Source of the DNA: Pseudooceanicola nanhaiensis DSM 18065
GTDB taxonomy: Bacteria; Pseudomonadota; Alphaproteobacteria; Rhodobacterales; Rhodobacteraceae
NCBI RefSeq assembly: GCF_000688295.1
Contig: NZ_JHZF01000013.1
Coordinates: 1,302,001-1,366,000 of the forward strand
DNA length: 64,000 bases
Reading direction: 5' to 3'
Under the pieces are notes generated by a model. The model made no database searches, was not told the origin of the DNA, and was given only the letters and a program-made list of their open reading frames with translations. Of this stretch, positions 17,915-25,976 are shown piece after piece (within the stretch, counting starts at the first letter, position 1; every line of letters starts with the position of its first letter). The position numbers were made by a program, and so were the translations under genes.

Positions 17915-18370
17915 ATGAAGGACGGTCTGCCCATAGGTTACGTGTCCGAACGCACCGGCCTCGCCGTCTCGGCCATCCGGCACTATGAATCCGAGGGGCT
18001 CGTGAAGGCGTGGCGCAATGCAGGGGGGCAGCGCCGGTTCGAGCGGTCGGACATCCGGCGGCTCTCCTTCGTGATGATCGCCCAGAAGCTGGGGTTCTCG
18101 ATCGCCGAGATCCGCACCCAGCTCGAGGTGCTGCCCAAGGGCCGGACGCCGACGGCGGGCGACTGGCGGAGGATTTCCGAACATTTCCGCGCCCAGCTCG
18201 AGGCGCGCATCGACGCGCTGACCCGGCTGCGCGACGATCTCGACGGCTGCATCGGATGCGGGTGCCTGTCGCTCGAGCGATGCCGCCTGCACAACCCCGG
18301 CGACCGGCTGGCGGCGCAGGGGCCGGGGCCGCGCTCCGGGCCCGGACGGGTGGTCACGGATGTGCAATGA
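17915..18370 (+). CDS. soxR: Redox-sensitive MerR-type regulator SoxR
   Basis: 151 residues. N-terminal MerR winged helix (IGYVSERTGLAVSAIRHYESEGL), dimerising helix, and the diagnostic [2Fe-2S] cluster motif C-x2-C-x-C-x5-C (CIGCGCLSLERC). Oxidation of the cluster by redox-cycling drugs or superoxide switches SoxR into an activator. Outside enterics there is no soxS, and SoxR directly controls a few genes, often an adjacent one; here the divergent VOC gene is the obvious candidate. GCAGGAGG precedes the ATG. Confidence 0.95.
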   Translation: MKDGLPIGYVSERTGLAVSAIRHYESEGLVKAWRNAGGQRRFERSDIRRLSFVMIAQKLGFSIAEIRTQLEVLPKGRTPTAGDWRRISEHFRAQLEARIDALTRLRDDLDGCIGCGCLSLERCRLHNPGDRLAAQGPGPRSGPGRVVTDVQ

Positions 18371-18425
18371 CGCCGCGTTCCCCGGAAAACCTGTGCCGGA
18401 ACGCGATAGAGCACTATTGTCATGA

Positions 18426-18454
18426 TTGACCGTCCGGCAAGGAACGGTCTATCT
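18426..18454 (+). promoter_or_regulatory. Candidate promoter for the ETF-QO gene
   Basis: TTGACC at 18426-18431 followed, after 17 bp, by CTATCT (18449-18454). The spacer includes an inverted repeat GACCGT / ACGGTC (18428-18433 and 18444-18449). The element is 50 bp upstream of the ATG. Read by eye only. Confidence 0.45.
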
Positions 18455-18504
18455 GCCTGCGCAAGAATATTACCAGAAACGCCACCCGAGGAGGGGAAGC
18501 CGGA

Positions 18505-20151
18505 ATGTCCGACGTCGAACGCGAAGCCATGGAATACGATGTGGTCATCGTCGGGGCCGGGCCTGCGGGCCTGTCGGCCGCGATCCGTCTGAAGCAGCTC
18601 GATCCCGAGCTCTCGGTCGTTGTCCTCGAAAAGGGCTCCGAGGTCGGGGCGCATATCCTCTCGGGCGCGGTGCTCGACCCCTGCGGTCTCGACGCGCTGA
18701 TCCCCGACTGGAAGGAAAAGGGCGCGCCGCTCAACACGCCCGTGAAGGTCGACAACTTCTACATGCTGGGCGAGGCCGGCAAGGTCCGGGTGCCGAACTT
18801 CCCGATGCCGCCGCTCATGAACAACCACGGCAATTACATCGTCTCGATGGGCAATGTCTGCCGCTGGATGGCCGAACAGGCCGAGGGGCTGGGCGTCGAG
18901 ATCTTCCCCGGCATGTCCTGCTCGGAGCTGGTCTATGACGGCGACCGGGTGAAGGGCGTCGTCGCCGGCGTCTTCGGGCTGGAGCCCGACGGGTCCATCG
19001 GTCCGAACACCGAGCCCGGGATGGAGCTGCACGGCAAGTACGTCTTCATCGCCGAGGGCGTGCGGGGCTCGCTCTCGAAGGAGCTGATCCGGAAATACGA
19101 CCTCTCCAAGGGGCACGAGCCGCAGAAATTCGGCCTCGGCATGAAGGAGATCTGGGAGATCGACCCCGCCAAGCACAAGGAGGGCACCGTCTCCCACACG
19201 ATGGGCTGGCCACTGGGCGGCAACGCCGGCGGCGGGTCGTTCATCTACCACGCCGAGAACAACCAGGTGTTCCTCGGGTTCGTGGTCCACCTGAACTACA
19301 AGAACCCACACCTCTTCCCCTACATGGAATTCCAGCGGTTCAAGACCCATCCGATGGTCAGGGACCTGCTCGAGGGCGGCAAGCGCGTCGCCTACGGCGC
19401 GCGGGCGATCACCGAGGGCGGCTATCAGTCGATGCCCAAGATGGTGGTGCCGGGCGCGGCGCTGCTCGGCTGCTCGGTCGGCATGGTGAACGTGCCGCGG
19501 ATCAAGGGCAACCACAACGCGATGCTCTCGGGCAAGGCCGCGGCCGAGGCCGCCTATGCCGCGATCCAGGAGGGCCGGCAGGGCGACGAGCTGAGCGACT
19601 ACGAGACCGAGGTCCGCGAGGGCGCCATCGGCCGCGACCTGAAGAGGGTCCGCAACGTGAAGCCGATGTGGTCCAAGTGGGGCCTGACCTCGAGCCTCGC
19701 GCTCGGTGGGCTCGACATGTGGACCAACACGCTCGGCTTCTCGTTCTTCGGCACGATGGGCCATGGCAAGACCGATGCGGAGGCCACAGAGCCCGCGGAC
19801 AAGCACAAGCCGATCGACTACCCGAAACCGGACGGCAAGCTGACCTTCGACCGGCTCACCAACGTCTCCTTCTCGATGACCAACCACGAGGAGAGCCAGC
19901 CGTCGCACCTGAAGCTGAAGGATCCCGAGATCCCGGTGAAGATCGACCTGCCGAAATACGCAGGCCCCTCGCAGCGCTATTGCCCCGCGGGCGTCTACGA
20001 ATTCGTGCAGGAGGACGGGCAGGAGCCCAAGTTCGTGATCAACTTCCAGAACTGCGTCCACTGCAAGACCTGCGACATCAAGGACCCGCCGCAGAACATC
20101 AACTGGACGCCTCCCCAGGGTGGTGACGGGCCGAATTACCCCAACATGTGA
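18505..20151 (+). CDS. Electron-transfer flavoprotein-ubiquinone oxidoreductase
   Basis: 548 residues. The N-terminal FAD-binding motif is VVIVGAGPAGLSAA, a membrane-associating ubiquinone-binding region lies in the middle, and the C-terminus carries the [4Fe-4S] ferredoxin-like domain (CPAGVYEF, then NCVHCKTCDIKDP). It passes electrons from ETF (fatty-acid and amino-acid oxidation) to ubiquinone at the inner membrane. The length and ending (GGDGPNYPNM) match the family. GAGGAGGGGAAG precedes the ATG; an ATG eight codons later is a weaker alternative. It stands alone, with a hairpin after it. Confidence 0.97.
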   Translation: MSDVEREAMEYDVVIVGAGPAGLSAAIRLKQLDPELSVVVLEKGSEVGAHILSGAVLDPCGLDALIPDWKEKGAPLNTPVKVDNFYMLGEAGKVRVPNFPMPPLMNNHGNYIVSMGNVCRWMAEQAEGLGVEIFPGMSCSELVYDGDRVKGVVAGVFGLEPDGSIGPNTEPGMELHGKYVFIAEGVRGSLSKELIRKYDLSKGHEPQKFGLGMKEIWEIDPAKHKEGTVSHTMGWPLGGNAGGGSFIYHAENNQVFLGFVVHLNYKNPHLFPYMEFQRFKTHPMVRDLLEGGKRVAYGARAITEGGYQSMPKMVVPGAALLGCSVGMVNVPRIKGNHNAMLSGKAAAEAAYAAIQEGRQGDELSDYETEVREGAIGRDLKRVRNVKPMWSKWGLTSSLALGGLDMWTNTLGFSFFGTMGHGKTDAEATEPADKHKPIDYPKPDGKLTFDRLTNVSFSMTNHEESQPSHLKLKDPEIPVKIDLPKYAGPSQRYCPAGVYEFVQEDGQEPKFVINFQNCVHCKTCDIKDPPQNINWTPPQGGDGPNYPNM

Positions 20152-20189
20152 GCAATCCCGCGCCAATCGGCCGTTCGTTGCAAATTTGT

Positions 20190-20228
20190 GATGCCGTGTC
20201 CCCATGTCGGGGGCGCGGCATCATTGAT
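20190..20228 (+). terminator. Likely terminator of the ETF-QO gene
   Basis: Hairpin with outer arms GATGCCG / CGGCATC (20190-20196 and 20216-20222) and inner CCCC / GGGG pairs, followed by ATTGATTT. It lies 39 bp after the stop codon. Confidence 0.6.
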
Positions 20229-20285
20229 TTGGACGCAGGCCTGCGGTTACGCTTGATTCAATGAAGAACCTGTAAGGGGAACGGC

Positions 20286-21986
20286 ATGGCATCGAAACGG
20301 ATCCGGGCGCTGGTCGCCGCGGCAGCACTCCTCGCCACCACCGCGCCAGTCGCGGCTCAGGGCGTTTCGGGTGATTACCTGGCAGCACGACAGGCCCGCC
20401 TTTCGAGCGATTACCGGGCGGCCGTCCACTATTACATCCGGGCCCTCGGTGCCGATCCCAAGAACCCCCAGATGCTGGAAGGTGCGGCGCTGTCGCAGCT
20501 CTCGCTCGGCGCGCTCGAGAAGGGCGTCCCGATCGCGCAGCGCATGGACGACAACGGCGTCCGCAGCCAGATCGCCAGCATGGTGCTCATCGCCGACGAC
20601 GTGACCCATGACCGCTGGCAGGCGGTGCTCGACCGGGTCGCGGCCGACCGCGGCGTCGGACCGCTGGTCGACGGGCTGATGACCGCCTGGGCGCTTGCGG
20701 GGCAGGGCGACATGACCGGGGCGCTTGCCGCCTTCGAGAAGGTCGAGGGGCAGCGCGGGCTGCGCGGCTTCGCGCTCTATCACCGTTCTCTCGCGCTGGC
20801 CATGGTCGGCGATTACGAGGCCGCCGAAGCGATCTATACCGACCAGAAGGACGGCCCGCTGCAGATGACCCGCCGCGGCGCCATGGCCCGGATCGAGGTG
20901 CTGAGCCAGCTCGGCCGGAACGACAAGGCGATCCAGCTGATCGAGGCGCTGTTCGGCACCGACCTCGACCCGGCGCTGGCCGAGATGAAGCAGGCCCTGG
21001 AGGCCGGCGAAGAGCTCGAGTTCACCCATGTCCGCAAGGCATCGGACGGCGTGGCCGAGGTGTTCTATTCGGTCGCCGCCGCGCTGCGGGGCGAGGCCTC
21101 CTACGATTACACGCTGCTCTATTCCCGCACCGCCGAGCATCTGCGCCGAGATCACATCGACGCGCTGCTGCTCTCGGCCGAGCTGCTGGAAGACCTCCAG
21201 CGGCCCGAGCTGGCGGTCGAGACCTACCGCCGCGTGCCGCATGACAACCCGGCCTTCCACGCCGCGGAACTGGGCCGCGCCGCCGCGCTGCGGACCGCCG
21301 GCAAGGACGATGCCGCGATCGAGGTGCTGGCGCAGCTGGCCGAGACGCATTCCGACATGCCGGTCGTGCATGCCACGATGGGCGACTTCCAGCGCGGCCT
21401 GAAGAACTATGCCGAGGCCGTGCGCGCCTATGACGCCGCGCTCGAGCTCTACGGCTCCGAAGACACCTCCCGCTGGTTCGCGCTCTATGCCCGCGGCATC
21501 TGCCATGAACGGCTCGGCGACTGGCCCGCGGCCGAGAAGGACTTCCGCGCGGCGCTGGAACTGAACCCGGAGCAGCCGCAGGTGCTGAACTACCTCGGCT
21601 ATTCGCTGGTCGAGGCGAACGAACACCTCGACGAGGCGCTGTCGATGATCGAACGCGCCGCCGCCGCCCGGCCGGAAAGCGGGTACATCATCGACAGCCT
21701 CGGCTGGGTGCTCTACCGCATGGGCCGCTACGAGGACGCCGTCGCCTACATGGAACGCGCGACCGAGCTGATGCCGGTGGACGCGGTGGTGAACGACCAT
21801 CTCGGCGACGTCTACTGGGCCGTCGGCCGCGAGATGGAGGCGCATTTCCAGTGGCTCCGCGCGCTCTCCTTCGACCCCGAGGACAAGGACGCGACCCGCA
21901 TCCGGCGCAAGCTGAAGGTCGGGCTGGACGCGGTGCTGGCCGAGGAAGGCTCCGAGCCGCTGACCGTCGCGGGTGACAACCGCTGA
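20286..21986 (+). CDS. Secreted tetratricopeptide-repeat protein
   Basis: 566 residues with a signal peptide (hydrophobic residues 8-20, cleavage near VAAQG) and TPR-like helical repeats throughout; the best-preserved ones are in the last 200 residues (ELNPEQPQVLNYLGYSLVE, then GYIIDSLGWVLYRMGRYEDA). Periplasmic or outer-membrane-attached TPR proteins of this kind usually hold protein complexes together; the role here is unknown. It sits between the ETF-QO gene and ispE, and its stop overlaps the probable ispE start, so the two are translationally coupled. AAGGGGAA precedes the ATG. Confidence 0.9.
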   Translation: MASKRIRALVAAAALLATTAPVAAQGVSGDYLAARQARLSSDYRAAVHYYIRALGADPKNPQMLEGAALSQLSLGALEKGVPIAQRMDDNGVRSQIASMVLIADDVTHDRWQAVLDRVAADRGVGPLVDGLMTAWALAGQGDMTGALAAFEKVEGQRGLRGFALYHRSLALAMVGDYEAAEAIYTDQKDGPLQMTRRGAMARIEVLSQLGRNDKAIQLIEALFGTDLDPALAEMKQALEAGEELEFTHVRKASDGVAEVFYSVAAALRGEASYDYTLLYSRTAEHLRRDHIDALLLSAELLEDLQRPELAVETYRRVPHDNPAFHAAELGRAAALRTAGKDDAAIEVLAQLAETHSDMPVVHATMGDFQRGLKNYAEAVRAYDAALELYGSEDTSRWFALYARGICHERLGDWPAAEKDFRAALELNPEQPQVLNYLGYSLVEANEHLDEALSMIERAAAARPESGYIIDSLGWVLYRMGRYEDAVAYMERATELMPVDAVVNDHLGDVYWAVGREMEAHFQWLRALSFDPEDKDATRIRRKLKVGLDAVLAEEGSEPLTVAGDNR

Positions 21987-22822
21987 CACTCCAGGGCACG
22001 GCGGTCGCGGCCTTCGCGCCCGCAAAGATCAACCTCGCATTGCACGTGACCGGCCGTCGGCCCGACGGCTATCACCTGCTCGATTCCCTCGTGGTCTTCG
22101 CCGACATCGGCGACCGGCTGAAGGTCGCGCTGTCGCCGGGCGCGCCCTCGATGACGGTCACCGGCCCGATGGCCGAAGGGGTGCCCGCGGATGGCCGCAA
22201 CCTGTGCCTGCGGGCCGCCTATCTCTTCGGCGCGGATGCCGCGATCGCGCTGGAAAAGCACCTGCCGGCCGAGGCGGGGATCGGGGGCGGCTCCTCCGAC
22301 GCGGCCGCGGTCCTGCGGGCGCTGACCGCGCTCACCGGCCGCCCGGTGCCGCCGGGGACCGAGGCGCTCGGTGCCGACGTGCCGGTCTGCCTCGACGCCC
22401 ACGCCACCCGGATGCGCGGGATCGGCGAGGTGCTGGCCAAGGTCCCCGCGCTGCCGCCGCTGAACGCCGTGCTGGTGAACCCCGGCGTGGCGGTCCCCAC
22501 GCCCGAGGTCTTCCGCCGCCTCGCCACGCCCGACAATGCCCCGATGCCCGAGCTTCCGGCGCTGGCCGACCCGGCGGCGCTCGCCCTGTGGCTCGGGGAC
22601 ACGCGCAACGATCTGGAAGCCCCCGCGCGCGAGGTCGCGCCGGTCATCGGAGAGGTGCTCTCTGCGCTCGAGGCGCAGCCCGGCTGCCTTCTGGCCCGGA
22701 TGTCGGGGTCGGGCGCGACGTGTTTCGGCCTCTACCCCGACACGGACAGCGCCGGAAAGGCCGCCGCCGCCCTGCGGGAGGCGCAGCCCGGCTGGTGGAT
22801 CCACCCGACGATCCTGCGGTGA
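21983..22822 (+). CDS. ispE: 4-diphosphocytidyl-2-C-methyl-D-erythritol kinase, probable CTG start
   Basis: GHMP kinase of the non-mevalonate isoprenoid pathway, 279 residues if begun at CTG 21983. Motifs: AFAPAKINLALHVTGRRPDG, DGYHLLDSLV, the ATP loop PAEAGIGGGSSDAA, and a C-terminal MSGSGATCFGL. The frame opens at 21977, and the only ATG/GTG/TTG-type codon near the 5' end is TTG at 22040, which falls inside the conserved KINLALHVTG block and would remove essential residues. CTG at 21983 overlaps the preceding stop codon (CTGA), mirroring the ATGA/GTGA couplings elsewhere here. Confidence 0.9.
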   Translation: MTLQGTAVAAFAPAKINLALHVTGRRPDGYHLLDSLVVFADIGDRLKVALSPGAPSMTVTGPMAEGVPADGRNLCLRAAYLFGADAAIALEKHLPAEAGIGGGSSDAAAVLRALTALTGRPVPPGTEALGADVPVCLDAHATRMRGIGEVLAKVPALPPLNAVLVNPGVAVPTPEVFRRLATPDNAPMPELPALADPAALALWLGDTRNDLEAPAREVAPVIGEVLSALEAQPGCLLARMSGSGATCFGLYPDTDSAGKAAAALREAQPGWWIHPTILR

Positions 22823-22869
22823 CGCCCGGACCCGGTGACGCGGTGCGCAGAAGACGAAGCCTGCGAAGG

Positions 22870-22893
22870 GCGGTGCGTGTCTGCACGCACCGC
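22870..22893. terminator. Convergent hairpin between ispE and a flavin-binding protein gene
   Basis: Perfect 10-bp stem GCGGTGCGTG / CACGCACCGC with a 4-nt loop, lying between two convergent genes and ending 5 bp before the stop codon of the minus-strand gene. It could end transcription from both sides, though no T tract is present. Confidence 0.5.
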
Positions 22894-22898
22894 GCCGC

Positions 22899-23504
22899 TT
22901 ACCAAAGCGACGCCTTCGCCCGCTCCGGCCAGCTCCGGTCATAGGCGTCCCCGCCGACCTCGCCCTGGGTGACGTCCGCGAGCATCTGCCCGACGGTGGG
23001 CAGGGCGGCGCTCTCGTCGCCCGCGCTCCACGTCCGGGCCCGCATCAGCGCCCGGGCGCATTGCGCGTAGATCTCGGAGATGGCGATCACGATCACCGTC
23101 CGGGGCCGCTTGCCCGCGCGCTCGAACCGGGCGCAGAGCGCCGCGTCCGCCGTGACGCGGGCGGTGCCGTTGACGCGGATCACGTTGTTCGACCCGGGCA
23201 CCATGAACATCAGCGAGATGCGCCCGTCCCGCACGATGTTGCGCAGGGTGTCGATGCGGTTGTTGCCCTTCCAGTCGGGCAGGGCGAGCGTGGTCTCGTC
23301 GAGTTCCAGCACCACTGGGCCGTCATCGCCCCGGGGCGAGCCGTCGGTGCCCTCGGGCCCCACGGTCGAGACCATGCAGAGCCGCGAGGCCATGATCCAC
23401 TGCCGGTAGGTCGGCGTCAGCCGGTGCGCCACCTTGCGCATCGCGGCGTCGCCGGGCGTGCCGTAATGCGCCTCAAGCGCCTCGATCGTCGTGAGAAATT
23501 CCAT
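22899..23504 (-). CDS. Pyridoxamine 5'-phosphate oxidase-like FMN-binding protein
   Basis: 201 residues with the split-barrel FMN-binding fold: RQWIMASRLCMVSTVGPEG, SPRGDD, LPDWKGNNRIDTLRNI and a strand VIRVNGTARV. It best fits the MSMEG_1061-type subfamily of flavin/deazaflavin-dependent oxidoreductases; the substrate is unknown. It starts inside the 3' end of plsC (32-bp overlap), so it is translated from the same transcript. Confidence 0.88.
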   Translation of the reverse strand: MEFLTTIEALEAHYGTPGDAAMRKVAHRLTPTYRQWIMASRLCMVSTVGPEGTDGSPRGDDGPVVLELDETTLALPDWKGNNRIDTLRNIVRDGRISLMFMVPGSNNVIRVNGTARVTADAALCARFERAGKRPRTVIVIAISEIYAQCARALMRARTWSAGDESAALPTVGQMLADVTQGEVGGDAYDRSWPERAKASLW

Positions 23505-24234
23505 AGGGGTTGAACCCTCCTTCCCGCATCAGGGCATCCGACCGGGTCTCGACCACGGTCTCGAGCCGCTTCATGAAATGCGCCCGGTCGAGGCCCGGCT
23601 CGATCGGATCGAGGAACTCCAGCACCGCGAGCCCCGGCTTGCGCAGGATGCCCCGGCGTGGCCAGAACACGCCCACGTTCGTGGCGGCGGGCACGCAGGG
23701 CTGTTCGAGCTCGCGGTAGAGCACGGCGGCCCCGACCTTGTAGGGCACATGGACGCCGGGGGCCACGCGGGTGCCCTGGGGAAAGATGATCAGCTGTCCG
23801 GGCGGAGAGGTGCCGTCCGTCACGCCCGCGACCATCTGGCGGATCGCCTCGGCCCGGCGGCCGCGGTCCACCGGCACGCAGCCGATCCGCATCGCGTACC
23901 AGCCGAGGAAGGGGGCATAGCGCAGGATCGCCTTCATGATGAACTTGGGCGCGGGCGTCGCGTTCACGATCATGATGATGTCGAGGAACGACTGGTGCTT
24001 CGAGCAGATCAGCACCTCGTCCGTGGGCACCGTGCCGCGGATCTCGGTCCTGAGCCCGAGCATCCAGCGCGCCGTCCAGAGCACCCAGCTGGTGTAGTGA
24101 TGCACCGCGATCTGCGCCCCGTCCCGGCGCAAGAGCGCGACCGGGACGTAGGCGATCGCCATGACCGCCATCACCAGATACATCTGCACGATGAAGAGCG
24201 CCGAGAAGACGTATTGCAGGGGCCCGTGTCTCAT
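23473..24234 (-). CDS. plsC: 1-acyl-sn-glycerol-3-phosphate acyltransferase
   Basis: 253 residues. N-terminal membrane helix (residues ~8-32), catalytic HX4D motif in SKHQSFLD, and the phosphate-binding FPQGTR motif. It acylates lysophosphatidic acid at position 2 to give phosphatidic acid on the inner membrane. Its ATG overlaps the ftsX stop (ATGA). Other acyltransferase substrates (lyso-ornithine lipid, for example) cannot be excluded from sequence alone. Confidence 0.88.
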   Translation of the reverse strand: MRHGPLQYVFSALFIVQMYLVMAVMAIAYVPVALLRRDGAQIAVHHYTSWVLWTARWMLGLRTEIRGTVPTDEVLICSKHQSFLDIIMIVNATPAPKFIMKAILRYAPFLGWYAMRIGCVPVDRGRRAEAIRQMVAGVTDGTSPPGQLIIFPQGTRVAPGVHVPYKVGAAVLYRELEQPCVPAATNVGVFWPRRGILRKPGLAVLEFLDPIEPGLDRAHFMKRLETVVETRSDALMREGGFNPYGISHDDRGA

Positions 24235-25136
24235 GGGATCTCCGCCAGTCTGCGCCGCGCGGCGGTCCGGGTGGCCCAGAAGGCGACCATGCCGGCCAGC
24301 GGCGGCAGGATCAGCGGCCAGAGCCAGTGCCAGCCCTGGAACCCCAGGCCGGTGAGGAAGCCGCCCTCTTCCTGCGCGGGCGGCAGGATCAGGATCGCGA
24401 GCACCCCCAGCACCATGCCGACCGCCGCCCCCGACAGGGCGCGCAGCGTGAAGCGGCGGACGAAGGCCCGCGTGATGTAGCTGTCGCGCGCCCCGACGAG
24501 GCGGAGCACCGCGATCACCTGCGTGTTGGCCGCCAGAGAGGCCTGCGCGGCCAGCGTGATCATCGCCGCCATCGCGGTGCCGATCAGCAGGATCGACACG
24601 AGGCCCAGGAGCCGCAGCCGCGAGGCCGCGGTGACCAGCGGCCGCCGCCAGCGGGTGTGGTCGTCCAGCACCGCGCCCGGCACCTCGGCCTGAAGCCGCA
24701 GGCGCAGCCCGGCGGCGTCATAGCCGGTGCCGTCCTCGACGATCTCGACAAGCTGCGGGATCGGCAGGGTCTCGACCGGCACGTCCGGGCCGAACCACGG
24801 CGCGAGCAGGGCGCGCTGTTCCTCGACCGACAGCGCGCGGGCCGAGGCCACGCCCTGCGTCGTCTCGAGCACGCGGAGGGCGGCACGGGTCTGCGCCTCC
24901 ATCTGTTCGGCCGGGGCCGAGATGCGCAGGGTCGAGGTGCGCGCCAGTTCCGAGGACCAGCGGTCGGCCAGCCGCCCCGTGGCCAGCGACAGGGCAAGGG
25001 CGAAGACGGCGAGGAAGGTCATGACGGCCGCGGAAAAGAGCGTCAGCGTCGCGGTATGCCCCGTCGGCGGGACCACGCGGTCGGCCTGCGCATCGCCGCG
25101 GAGCGCGGTCATCACCCGGTCGAGAAGCGCCTTCAC
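24231..25136 (-). CDS. ftsX: Cell-division ABC transporter permease FtsX
   Basis: 301 residues, with four transmembrane segments (one at about residues 30-50, three in the C-terminal 130 residues) and a periplasmic loop between the first two, as in FtsX. The GTG start overlaps the ftsE stop (GTGA). With FtsE it couples ATP hydrolysis in the cytoplasm to activation of periplasmic peptidoglycan amidases at the septum. The AMIN/Amidase_3 amidase encoded at 6.8-8.0 kb is a plausible downstream enzyme in this pathway. Confidence 0.93.
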   Translation of the reverse strand: MKALLDRVMTALRGDAQADRVVPPTGHTATLTLFSAAVMTFLAVFALALSLATGRLADRWSSELARTSTLRISAPAEQMEAQTRAALRVLETTQGVASARALSVEEQRALLAPWFGPDVPVETLPIPQLVEIVEDGTGYDAAGLRLRLQAEVPGAVLDDHTRWRRPLVTAASRLRLLGLVSILLIGTAMAAMITLAAQASLAANTQVIAVLRLVGARDSYITRAFVRRFTLRALSGAAVGMVLGVLAILILPPAQEEGGFLTGLGFQGWHWLWPLILPPLAGMVAFWATRTAARRRLAEIP

Positions 25137-25810
25137 AGGTCGGCCCCCGCAAGCTGCACCCGACGCTGGGCGATCCGCAGCACCCGGGCCTGGACATGGG
25201 TCTTGGCGGCGCGGATCAGGCTCAGGTCGTGGGTGGCGACGAGGACGGTCTTGCCCATCCGGTTGAGCTCGACCAGCAGGGTCAGCAGGCGCTGCGACAT
25301 CTCCCAGTCGACGTTGCCCGTGGGCTCGTCCGCCAGGATCACGTCGGGCGACATGATGATCGCCCGCGCCAGTGCCGCACGCTGCCGTTCGCCGCCCGAC
25401 AGCTCGGGCGGGCGGGCCTGCGCGCGGCTCGACAGCCCGACCCAGGCCAGCAGGTCCTTGAGGTTGGCCTGCTCCTTCAGGGCGTCGCGGCCCGAGACCA
25501 CGAGCGGCAGGGCGACGTTCTCGGCGATCGGCAGGTGGTCGAGGAAGGTGCAGTCCTGATGCACCACGCCGATCCGGCGCCGGGCCAGCGCGACCGCGTC
25601 CCGGTCCATCCCGCGCACGTCCTGCCCGAAGAGCGAGGCCTGTCCGGCCGTCGGAACGAGGGCGCCGTAGCAGAGCTTGAGAAAGGTCGTCTTGCCCGCC
25701 CCGGATGGCCCGGTCAGGAAGTGGAACGAGCCGGGCGCGAGTTTCAGCGTCACGTCGCTCAGAAGGTCGCCGCCGCCGTAATTGTAGGCCACGTTCTCAA
25801 GTTCGATCAC
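25133..25810 (-). CDS. ftsE: Cell-division ATP-binding protein FtsE
   Basis: 225 residues from GTG at 25810 (VIELENVAYNYGGG), the usual length. Walker A is GPSGAGKTT, ABC signature LSGGERQR, Walker B VILADEPTG, H-loop ATHD. A longer in-frame start at 25855 lacks family similarity. It forms the FtsEX complex with the overlapping downstream gene. The acidic zinc-ribbon gene is divergent; the 166 bp between the two starts must hold both promoters. Confidence 0.95.
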   Translation of the reverse strand: MIELENVAYNYGGGDLLSDVTLKLAPGSFHFLTGPSGAGKTTFLKLCYGALVPTAGQASLFGQDVRGMDRDAVALARRRIGVVHQDCTFLDHLPIAENVALPLVVSGRDALKEQANLKDLLAWVGLSSRAQARPPELSGGERQRAALARAIIMSPDVILADEPTGNVDWEMSQRLLTLLVELNRMGKTVLVATHDLSLIRAAKTHVQARVLRIAQRRVQLAGADL

Positions 25811-25976
25811 GGAATAGAGCCCCCCGGGCCGGTCTCGCGACCCCCTTTTGCACAAGTGTCACGACGCTTTCAATTGGCAATGGGCGGCTTTCTTTGCTCT
25901 TTTCTGACATGGCCCAACAACATATGGTGGCCCAAAGAAATAAAGGGTCCGCACGCGCTGCGTGACGGGAGGTACG

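Noticed and set aside
17983-20205. Long minus-strand open frame opposite soxR and the ETF-QO gene
   Set aside because: Shadow of two clear plus-strand genes; composition is that of antisense GC-rich sequence.
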